Below, piece after piece: positions 55,230 through 64,000 of a stretch of DNA of 64,000 bases. Every line of letters begins with the position of its first letter. Within the stretch, counting starts at the first letter, position 1. Position numbers and translations under genes: made by a program. Where the stretch lies: positions 2,790,001 through 2,854,000 of the forward strand of contig JASJZC010000006.1 of the NCBI GenBank assembly GCA_037178855.1, read 5' to 3'. This DNA comes from Oscheius sp. JU75. Taxonomy: Eukaryota > Nematoda > Chromadorea > Rhabditida > Rhabditidae. The notes beneath the pieces are model-generated. The model did not search any database, had not been told where the DNA came from, and saw nothing but the letters and a program-made list of their open reading frames with translations.

Positions 55230-57680
55230 TAGGGGACATCAGAGGAAGTGTGAAAACTGAACGCCGGGGGACTAAAAAAGTTTCCAAGGTGTTTGCACTG
55301 ATCGGATTTCAGTTCACGGAAGTTCTTCTTCCTTTGAAGTAGGTGTACTATAGAGTTCTTATAAGGCGCTGTTTAAACACAAAAGTTTAAAGGACCAAGT
55401 TCTGATTGGATGAGACAAATATTTGTTGTTCTGCCATTTTCTGTTTCTTCCTCACCATAATGCTGAATTACACCGAAATAACTCGAGCCGGATGTAAAGA
55501 CTCGTTGAAACACAAGAGATTGGGTGTATAGCACAGCAATAGTAGTTTGTTCTAGTCTCGTATACTTAGTACTCAGACGCTTGATAAGTTTGTTACAAAG
55601 TTTTGATGAAAGATAAAAGTTTTCAGTTCCCAAAAGGCCAAGGTTGACTCAAAACCGTCTGTCAACCCCACTTCACCCTGTCCGCGCGTGTCCCTCCAGT
55701 CGAGCTACCGTGATAGGAGGAACGTTCTCCCAGAGACGCATCTCTTAAACTGACTTGATTTGCAAACAGTAATTTCTTATCTGTCACAAAGTAACCGTGC
55801 CAAAATGGCTATTAGAGCTTCAGACATACAGGCATTTAGAACAAGATACCAAATTGTGTAGAAAACTTCTTATAACGCACTGCATCTCACGGGGGGGACG
55901 TTATAATGCGACTCTACTGATTTACTCTTGTCTGATACGACAGCTGTGAAACGCAAGGAAGATTTGTTTTTCCAGAAGTTGCCCCTTTCTACAAAAACTT
56001 AATAAGGTTGTCTGCTGCCTGATGAAACTATTTTATGCTGTGACTGCACATGAGAGAAATTTGCTTGAGCTATAACAAATGGGTGGATCATGAAAAGTTA
56101 TGTCGGACGTCCAATTAATTTTTGTGTTCCATTGAAAAGTGGTAAGAAAATCTACGTGTTTCATGGTTGCTTTGGCAATTTTCTCCTCGGCTTCAATTTG
56201 GCACAGTATTTTGAAAATCTACTCCCAAGCTTGCTCCCTTTGGAACCCAGAAAAAATGTTTTCGAAAAAAGAAAAAAAAATCTTACCATTGCAATGATAC
56301 AGATTCCTTAGACTCTCTGACTGTATCCACTGCATTTCTTTAAAAAATAGAACAGGTTTGGGCCTCTAGAAAGTAGATAGACCTCCGCTAATTAGACAGC
56401 CAGTAAATTGAACCCCTTCCCAGACTTCAGGGCAATTAACACTTGCAAAACAGAGTGCATATAAAACTTTTCATGCTTTTATAGTCCCAGTGAAACAAAA
56501 AAAGGTACCTTGAAAGTAGAGAAACATGAGCTTGTCATCACATCGGGGGCTTTGGCTCGAGACGAGGATATACCCCCCAAATTTGATGCAGGGATCAGAT
56601 AAAAAGACCTGTGAGTGGGGATGTCAACTCTCAGGGGAATGGACGAGTTTGGGACATGGAAAATGAGAAAGGGTTTTCGAAATGTTTCAAGTTAAGGGTA
56701 AGATGAGACAGGTTCTTACTAAGAGATCCAACCAGCGTGTTTCAATCTTTGTTTCGTTTGCGTGGATTTTCGGGGAAATGGAGCATAAGAGAGTGTCATC
56801 TCTCAAAGGAATAAGGAATTTGAGAAGTGGAAAATAACAAGCGGATTTGGAAATGTTTCAAGGTAAGGGTAAGATAAAACGCTTAATGTAAAAGTAATGT
56901 CAGCATGCTCGAACGTATTCCCATCAAAAATATTATTTTTTTATTTTTTTCATATGGGGGATTGACGTCTTTTACACAAAAATTTCCAACAGTTGCAGGT
57001 TAGAGACATGAATCTATTGACAGAAAACATTTTTATTGTTGTTGGAATCAGAGAGCTCAAGAATAGTGAGATGAGTGAAACAATATTTCAAGGGACATGT
57101 AAGAGAGTACAGGACAATGCTGGGTTAGTAACTGTTGTTCAAAAATTTTCTGAACTATAGTTACGGGCCCTTTGACCGCAACTTCTGCTCACAAGATTTT
57201 TGAACAAAAGTTACGCGGGTGCGTGGTTGTTTGAAAAACTGTGAAGAAAAGTTATCCAGATTACCACGCTGTTATTGAGCTTCCCCTCTATGTGTACCAG
57301 AATGTTCAACTTTGTGTATATGCAAAGTTTTCTTTACTGCTCCATCATTGCATGATATTGCCCTACCGTTCTGTTGTACGTGTCTCGAATAGATCTTCGA
57401 TCCATTCTTCCAATTACACGTCATGCACTTTTTCCCAAAAGAATCGTCAGACACATCACGTTGCTCGAAGGAACCTCCGAAGAATTGCTCACTACGTCCA
57501 AGAGCGTAAAAAAAGACCTAATGTGCTATTCGACATTAGTTATACCACGACCATAAAGCCTTTCTTACTCCCTTGTTCTTAATCATCTTAGAAGACAGGC
57601 TCGAGACAGTACGGAAGGAAGTCTCCTGTTTTTAAAAGCCAATAAAAACCCAAGAAATCTTCAAAACTATTCAAACCCAC
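55230..57680. other. Gene-poor spacer with dispersed repeat
   Basis: AT-rich. Contains the dispersed repeat copy at 55691-55840 and related-looking segments around 56640-56720 and 56790-56880 (each with gaaatgtttcaagg/ttaagggtaagat). No supported gene. Confidence 0.5.
55691..55840. repeat. Dispersed repeat family, copy 2
   Basis: Counterpart of 8711-8864, in the same orientation, with about 70 percent visible identity over the better blocks. Confidence 0.65.
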
Positions 57681-57843
57681 TTGTGTCACCGCTCTCCTCA
57701 GTCCTCTCACTCCTGTCCGTATGCAGACGACGTTTCTCCGACAGAGGATGAATCGAGGGCTGTCTGATGAGCGGATGGATCGACGGCGTTCGGATCAGCT
57801 GTCCGTAGGCGTGGAAGGTCGCCGATGCCGCCGTCGACCCCAT
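57681..57843 (-). CDS. Candidate first coding exon, possibly of the K2P gene
   Basis: GC-rich minus-strand frame from ATG (57843) to a GTGGGT donor at 57680: MGSTAASATFHAYGQLIRTP, then SIHPLIRQPSIHPLSEKRRL and a charged tail. There is an internal repeat (PSIHPL twice). It leaves one base, which fits exon A (51922) and also the first common channel exon (44812). The coding-like composition is clear against the AT-rich surroundings. Assignment to the K2P gene rests only on strand, order and phase. Confidence 0.45.
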
Positions 57844-58199
57844 CGCCTAGAATTTGCTTCGTTTGTTCCGAAGGTGGAGGGGATATGAAAGAGACGAGGA
57901 CATTTCTCATGTCCCCTTGAAGAGGTTCCCTTTTACAAGCCGAAATTGCCAGGAATTTGCATCTCAGAGCTAGAGACTGTGCATTAAACCCTCACTTTTC
58001 CTGGAAGCCTATTGTTTTTTTTCAAGTAGAGAACAATAGTAGCAAGTAGTTCGTCAGTTTTTGAGCTATTACTCGAATACGAGTATAAAACTAGTGTTTC
58101 GTCAAATCATAGATAATGCACAGCAGAAGTATAACGCTTAAAACATAGTATGTTACTCCACGACTTGCTGATATCGATGAACCAAATATTTTTTCTAGT

Positions 58200-58475
58200 T
58201 TATATACCATCAGAGGTCCCTTTTCGAATCATCACTGAAACAAGTAAGAGAGGCATAAAGGACAAGCTGGAACAAAATAAGAGGGGCCCATCTGGCCTCT
58301 TCCACCCGCATTTCTTTGTATTGTGTAAGTGGAACCAATTGCTTACCAACTGAACGAAGACAAATTAAGACGAGGCCGACACTGCTCCCGCCTGCCACAT
58401 AGAAGAGAATGGCTTTTCCTGGAGGACGGGGGAGGGCTCTCTCTGCAAAGAACTTTTGTGCTTTTTCGGGTAAGA
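58200..58475 (-). CDS. Small single-span membrane protein, C-terminal exons
   Basis: Two minus-strand exons, 58347-58475 and 58200-58234, join in phase around a 112-nt intron with GTAAGC donor and TGTTTCAG acceptor. They encode LPEKAQKFFAERALPRPPGK, a hydrophobic span (AILFYVAGGSSVGLVLICL) and a short basic tail ending KGTSDGI and TAA. The 5' exon is unclear: frames up to about 58600 are open and the region is GC-rich. The layout is like small mitochondrial or ER tail-anchored proteins, but no family is recognised. Confidence 0.4.
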
Positions 58476-58609
58476 CTGAGGAGGAAGAAAGAGAAAACAT
58501 AGAAGTGGCTCGGATCCCATTCGCGTGTCCAAACACCATTCCGACCGAGATTGCCGACAACAGAAAAAATGAGTGGTGTCTGACTGGGAGCTTCCTTCAG
58601 ACAAGGAAA

Positions 58610-59870
58610 CTCTTACAAGGGTAGAAAATTTGAATTCTAAGAACCGGCGTGTCGAAAATCGATGGTGAGAAAATTATGTTATATATTGAAGTGGTGAAAC
58701 AATAAAAAGACTAATTTTCTTCGAAAACGACCACTAGTTTCCAGCCTACTATAGAAGGAAAGTGTGGAACCAAACAAGTTCCATGTTTCCAGAACAAGTG
58801 TTGTAGAAAAGTGAACGGCAGCAGAGAGAGAAACCCTAGATGCAGTATTACGTAGTACGTACTAGCTATATATGGAGATACAACAGTTTAAGCTTCAGGT
58901 ATTTTTCTGTCAAAAGAAGATTCGTAGACACAATTTACCGCCTACTGAATATCGCCAAATTTCTAGGTTTCTTGAACTAGTTTTAAAAGGTATTGTATGC
59001 TCAGAAATAATGAAAGAATTGAATAGGAGATTGGATCTTTTGAAAAAGCCAGATCATTGGAGCTGATAAAAACTGTAGATACGAACGAGTTTAAGGGTAG
59101 GAGTTGAAAGAAATAATATTGCAGGTTTCGTGACCAGTTATAGGTTGAATTTAAAAGTTAGCGGTAAGAACAACGATAGATAAGGGCGGGTTGAAACATT
59201 ATTCAAGACCGTGAAGACAACATCAGCGATGACGACAGAAAAGTCTGAGTAGACTAGGTAAGACTAAAACTGATCTGTCTCTTTCCATTCGATCACATCT
59301 ACTTGACAGAAGGGGGAGGGGGTTTTGAAACAAACAAGTTTCAGAATTAGTAAGGGAAAATTTGGACAGTATGGCCAGACACGAATTGGCCAACGTCAAC
59401 TGCAAGAGAAAGGCTAGATATAGAATTTGTGAAATAAGGACACTTTCAGTTTGCTCATTGAACGTCAATTGTGTCTCCAGCAATGAAGTTTCACCTACTG
59501 ACTATATAAGGATTTTGAAACAAAAGGTGTCTTGAGAGAACTGCGGTACGTTACTGAAAACTATTCAACGATAAGGAAAAATCTTTTAACCTCCTGTCCC
59601 ACAATTGCTACCTATAGACTGAACTTCTAATATGCGTCCGTAGATAGGACAACAATAAGAACAGACAAGAAAGTAGATAAATAGGAATAGAATAATCTTT
59701 GAGGTTGTCCATGGGAAGCTAGCTAGCAACTAACAACTAGATACAGGAGAGTTGAAATAAAAAATGTCCTTGCGATGGTCTCGGAACGACTGTTTCCCAA
59801 CTATTGGCTATACGGGAGAGCTGTGACACATCAAAGATTTAAAATACTCGAAAGTTGGAAAATGGAATCC
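58610..59870. other. Gene-poor spacer
   Basis: Short chance frames only; several TGAAACA words. Nothing else recognised. Confidence 0.5.
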
Positions 59871-59877
59871 TTTGATC

Positions 59878-60500
59878 GAAATGAAACGTCAGACACATCA
59901 GTCTAGAAAAAAGTTAGCAAAGAATTTGCTTGAAATTTGCCTACAAAGGATATATTGCTACATGCGAATCTGATCCTATTGTAAGCCAACTATGAAACAA
60001 AGAGTTAGAGTAAAGAGGAAACTGTACTTTGATTCCTACCTGACGAATCAGCGTATTAAAGGCAATTGTTCTCGATCTATACATGCTTGGACTGAAACAA
60101 ACGAGTAAAAGAAAAGTGTACATACTTGTTATCAGAATGTGTTTTTTGGAGAGATTGCTCCAGATCAAAATGTCCTAGTTTTATGTCAAGCTAGAAACAA
60201 GAATTGACCGTAAAGTACAAATCATTTTGGCCTATCTTTCGTGAATCCATTGCGAATATAGTCCAGCTATATGTCGCACTTGAAACAAAGCGAAGATGGT
60301 ACAGTGGAAATTGATGTGTACCAAAAGTCGATTTTGAAAAATTGCTGTAGACCATAATGATGCAGTTATATGTCAGACTTGCAACAAAAAACAGTAAAAA
60401 AAAACATCGTTTTCAGTTTCTAGCGAAGGGGTCGAAAAAAACGGCTACAGATAAATCGCTACAGCAAGAACTAATAGCTGACTTGAAACAAAAAAGGCGT
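59878..60500. repeat. Degenerate array with about 100-bp period around GAAACAA
   Basis: The word TGAAACAAA or a one-base variant recurs at about 59882, 59992, 60090, 60191, 60279, 60378 and 60483, a spacing of 88-110 bp. Between hits, related strings such as ttatgtcaagctag, atatgtcgcacttg and atatgtcagacttg precede the word. This indicates an old tandem repeat in which only the core remains recognisable. Confidence 0.5.
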
Positions 60501-60509
60501 CCTCATTGG

Positions 60510-61150
60510 ACACCTACCGTAACCCATCTTCCCCAGAGACCTCCCGTACCATTGAGCTACTACTGCCATAAAAGAGACAAAGATAATCGAGAGTGAATTT
60601 GGCTGCTCGGATATGTGACATGCAATGGAATGTGGGGGTCCTCGGCCTAGAAATCTCTCTGGGGAAGCAACATCAGGTGGCTCGCGGGGTCGCGACCAGT
60701 TGTGCTCCCATTATGGTCCCCGGGGGTCTAAAAGGAGGGGACAAAAGACAAGAGAGAAAGGCGACACGCCATTGATCCTTTCTCAAGAACTAACTGAGAG
60801 TGAGGGAGGACTGGGAAGCGTCTAATGCCTTGACAATTAGTCCCGGGGATGAAGGGTCGCCTCGGATTTCCGAAATCATCTAAGGAAGTTTTTGGTGGTT
60901 TTGTGGGGGATTCTTTAGGTTTCAGGGAATAAATAGACGGCAGGCCGCTGAGAGTACTGTGTTCAGTTCCTTGTGCTACGGAAAGATTGAGAGGATTGTT
61001 TTGGTTTCAAGTTTGGTAAGTAGCGACAATTTTGGGAAGAGCAGTTCTAAGTTAGCATAAGCGGTGAACATTATGGATTGTTGGATAGATAGGAAAATCT
61101 TGTCAGCTAAAAGATACGAATTGCAAGAACAGAACAAAGAAACGCCTCGG
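60510..61150. other. GC-richer spacer segment
   Basis: Around 60610-60740 the sequence is GC-rich, with a perfect palindrome ggtcgcgacc, but no gene or RNA structure was recognised. Confidence 0.35.
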
Positions 61151-61154
61151 GTCT

Positions 61155-61649
61155 CTAAATCACCAAAATTGACTTCCACGCTTTGGAATCTTTTGGTATC
61201 AGTTCTGTTAGGTAAGTGAAACTTGTGACTGTAAGCAGTTCACTTCGCAATACCGATACGCAACAGAAAAGAACAACAAGTTTCAGATTGTTGAAATCTT
61301 TGTGATTTTTGTTTGGGACTCTTTTAGCTTCAAGGGAGGTGCAACAGCTATCGTTAGAGAGTAGGATATTCAGTTCTCGTAGTATTGAAGATACAACAGT
61401 TTCAGAGATGTTATGTAAGAGAGAAGTAGGAGTAATAGTCACTGATACGCTGGCTGACGCTAAACAATTCTGAGAGAGAAAAAAAGGCAAGAACTTCGAT
61501 CCAACAGAAGCTTGTAAATAGGCTTCCACTTTTTTAACTTCTGTTGGTTCAACACTGGTATGTAAGTGACCGGAACAAACAGTTTTATTCACAGAACTGA
61601 AGAAACAGATGTTAAATAAGAAAAGACTCACAAGAAACTGAAGAGACAT
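61155..61649 (-). CDS. Possible secreted protein ORF, 164 codons
   Basis: Uninterrupted minus-strand frame from ATG (61649) to TAG. It starts with a signal-peptide-like MSLQFLVSLFLFNICFFSS, followed by Ser/Thr/Val-rich sequence with six further cysteines. Length exceeds what is usual by chance here, but codon use is AT-rich like the noncoding surroundings and no family is recognised. A GTGAGT and a TTCTTCAG inside the first 60 nt could also make it a spliced gene. Confidence 0.3.
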   Translation of the reverse strand: MSLQFLVSLFLFNICFFSSVNKTVCSGHLHTSVEPTEVKKVEAYLQASVGSKFLPFFLSQNCLASASVSVTITPTSLLHNISETVVSSILRELNILLSNDSCCTSLEAKRVPNKNHKDFNNLKLVVLFCCVSVLRSELLTVTSFTYLTELIPKDSKAWKSILVI

Positions 61650-64000
61650 CTCTGTTTGGTAGAGAGTTCAGATTTACCGGCTGTTTCGTTTTAAGTCTGG
61701 TAGGTAATCAGAACTTGCTACAACACGTTGTCCTTAGACAGATATCGTAGAATTTTCATATTCCAGCTACATAGCAGACTGTTTTGGCTGAGTCTTTCTT
61801 CACCTCTGGGATCAAAAGTAGTATTATCACAGTGCTGTTATTAAAACTCTACTTTCACAGTTACCTGAACGGAGCCAACTACCTAAAATCACATGTTCAC
61901 GTGCACCGAGTGTCCGAGCTCTGGCTAGCCACCAATATTGCTCTCATTGCCCTTTCTTCAAACCACGCTAAAGGCGGCAAAGTGTCAAAGATATGAAACG
62001 ACATCGTGAGGGCATCTCGGAATGATTTATATCGTCTAAATTATGGACGCTCAGTGTCGGAAACAAGAGGAGGCGGGCGGAGCAGTCCCCCCGAAAATGA
62101 CCACACACGATTTGAAGCATGATGAGAGGAAAACTCTTTTAGAGAAAGAGGCTATGAGAGGAAATGGGTTCATTCGAAGCCAGCATCCTGTTTGGGGCAA
62201 AAAGAGGAGGACTTTTGTATTTTTTGTTTAGGTATGACTACTTCTGGTAGTGAACGATTCGCAGTGCCAACCGCTGAAGCTTGTTCTAACAGTGTCAATT
62301 TCTCTTTTTGATATGAGTTTTAAAACAGTCCGAGAACTTTTTGCTTCGGTGAAAGAATAAAAGGGAAACTTTACTCTACAGGCACAGCTGAAGACAGAAA
62401 ACTCGGCTTGTAACCATAACGTAACGAATGTAACATGCTTCCAGATGGCTTCACGTTGTTCAGTGACAGAGAAAGTTTTAGATTTTTATTTCTTCTTTGC
62501 TTTGTTGTCTGAAGTCTGAAGCAAGTGGAATGCTATTGAGTTCAGTATAATCAAACGTTGAAACAAAAAACGCGCATGTTTCATTCGCAAGTGATAATCA
62601 AGCCAAGTGAACAAGTTGTGATCATTCGAAAGTACTGTGTTCGGATCAAAAAGTCAGAAACCGTTGACCACTGGGATGTGGCTACATAAACAGAGAGAGC
62701 AAGGACAAATACGTTTCATCTTTTTCTTTGCAACATATAGGTGCACTGTTGAACTCTCTGAACATGGACCCATAATCTGTTTCGAGCGAAATAAAAAACA
62801 ATTTTTTCTGGTCCGACATTTCCTTTCTCCAACCGTTGATCTTATACAAATCTACGAGAACTCTTCAGTTTTGATCGCAGGAACATTGCTCAAAAGTGAC
62901 TGAAACACAAAGTGAGGTTTTGAAAAACAAAAGATTTTTATTTTTCACCACTTTCCCACAGAGAATAGGCATAGGATAATGAGTGAGGCGTTTAAGTAAA
63001 ATGAAAAACTGAGACTTATTGGAAAACAGGATTAGAAAAAAAGTTCAAAGTCGACGTACCACAACTTGGAGAAGGTCACGCAAATTAGGTAGTCTCCCGA
63101 ACCGGAGAGTGAATATTCTACTCGTTCCCGCCTCTTTCCCCTCAAAAACGTTTCAGAGATTCTCTATATTATCAAGGACTCAGGTCGAGAAAGAGAGGGG
63201 GTGAGCTCTGAAAATGACTGCGAGCCCAAACTTCCTAATCGCATGACGGCTCTCGGCCTCGTTCAGGGGAGGTCAGTGTCCGATTTGGGTAAAGAGTGAG
63301 GGGAGAAGAGGTTCCAAAACAAAGACAGAACTTGTCAGACGGAAGGGAGTCTTTGAAACAAAGTGCAAGGAAAAGAAGCATGGAAGTTCCGGAATATTTT
63401 GACAGAGAACTGACCAAGGGTACCAAGAAAGAAAGGGATCAAGTTCCAAATAGATTGCTTCGCTCCAACATTGTTGTAGTAAACCTTTACAATTTTTAGG
63501 TGGATGTTCCTGATCGAGCTTGTTTGGCTGTAACGTTGACTGGTGAGAAATACTATGCGATGATTCGACGAAAGCATGATGGCGAATGTAAATTTTCACT
63601 CAAAGAGGAAGATCATTAGTTTTCTACACGCTGCTGAAGCAATACCCAAAGCGTGAAACATTTCTTCTTCAAAAAAATTTCCAAAACTCATTTGTTGGTA
63701 TCTGTTAGAAAAGTAACGCAACCATTTGCTATAGGTGAAGCTTGAAACAAAAAAATGGAATCACTTTAGAAGATTTTGCAGAGACCGAAACGAGACGTAA
63801 CATGCAGAAGAGATCTTCGCCTAGTCACAGAAAAACACGATGATACGCACCGGAAATTTTGATAGATCTGGGAGGGGGGCAAACATCCGCTATTGGCAAT
63901 TCTCTTTTTGCCTAGAATGTAATGAAGAAGCTGTTCTTCGAAGAAAGGAACACTTTCAGTGTCTCCAATTCTCTAATCCAATTCTCACCCATTTCGGAGG
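61650..64000. other. Gene-poor right end of the window
   Basis: Frames of 60-110 codons exist on both strands, but none shows domain, signal peptide or splice structure. TGAAACA words are frequent. No RNA gene was seen. Confidence 0.45.

Noticed and set aside
57241-57582. Plus-strand frame of 113 codons
   Set aside because: Competing frames are open on both strands, with no family similarity or start context.
1-64000. CRISPR arrays, bacterial operons, rRNA genes
   Set aside because: Spliceosomal introns throughout exclude a prokaryotic source; no regular repeat-spacer arrays or rRNA-like sequence was seen.

Overview
The window is metazoan nuclear DNA, most likely from a nematode and probably a rhabditid-type one. 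Genes are cut into many small exons by very short introns (often 37-48 nt) that end in TTTCAG or TTTTAG. Coding exons are GC-richer than the AT-rich DNA around them. The gene families also fit: a TWK-type two-pore potassium channel, receptor L-domain ectodomains, a CPG4/DUF19-like secreted cysteine protein and a Tc3-like transposon. Nothing in the sequence identifies the species. Exon coordinates come from reading frames, GT/AG (or GC/AG) borders and codon-phase continuity worked out by eye.

Left part (1-15 kb). It opens with exons of a minus-strand ankyrin-repeat gene beside a decayed exon duplicate and a mariner-type HTH relic. A TPR-like minus-strand gene follows (4.2-4.7 kb), then a secreted CPG4-like protein (5.6-6.4 kb) and a tiny secreted cysteine-rich protein (7.1-7.4 kb). 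A complete 12-exon SLC2-type sugar-transporter-like gene fills 8.5-13.5 kb on the plus strand. It is followed by a tRNA-derived SINE-like unit and a decayed selenium-binding-protein pseudogene.

Middle part (15-41 kb). A plus-strand protein-kinase gene (15.6-20.1 kb) precedes a small serine-rich gene with a 16-nt micro-exon and an isolated amidase (FAAH-type) fragment. Next is a striking plus-strand receptor: receptor L-domain ectodomain, one membrane span, and a cytosolic tyrosine-phosphatase fold without catalytic residues. Convergent to it is a complete 43-exon IFT172 (C. elegans osm-1 orthologue), 1743 codons against about 1749 in human. One of its introns carries an opposite-strand gene for a lysine-rich protein ending in a CaaX box, and a perfect RFX/DAF-19 X-box sits about 46 bp upstream of its ATG. 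X-box and gene make sense together: RFX-driven expression of intraflagellar transport in ciliated cells.

Right part (41-64 kb). A minus-strand K2P channel core (41.0-44.8 kb) lies downstream of several upstream exons (46.2, 47.5, 50.2, 51.8 and 57.7 kb) that appear to end in the same splice phase and look like alternative N-termini. A 1632-bp Tc3-like transposon with 355-bp inverted repeats sits at 53.6-55.2 kb; its transposase has lost the second catalytic Asp. The rest (55.2-64 kb) is gene-poor, with dispersed repeats, a degenerate array of about 100-bp period, and strong enrichment of the heptamer TGAAACA/TGTTTCA.
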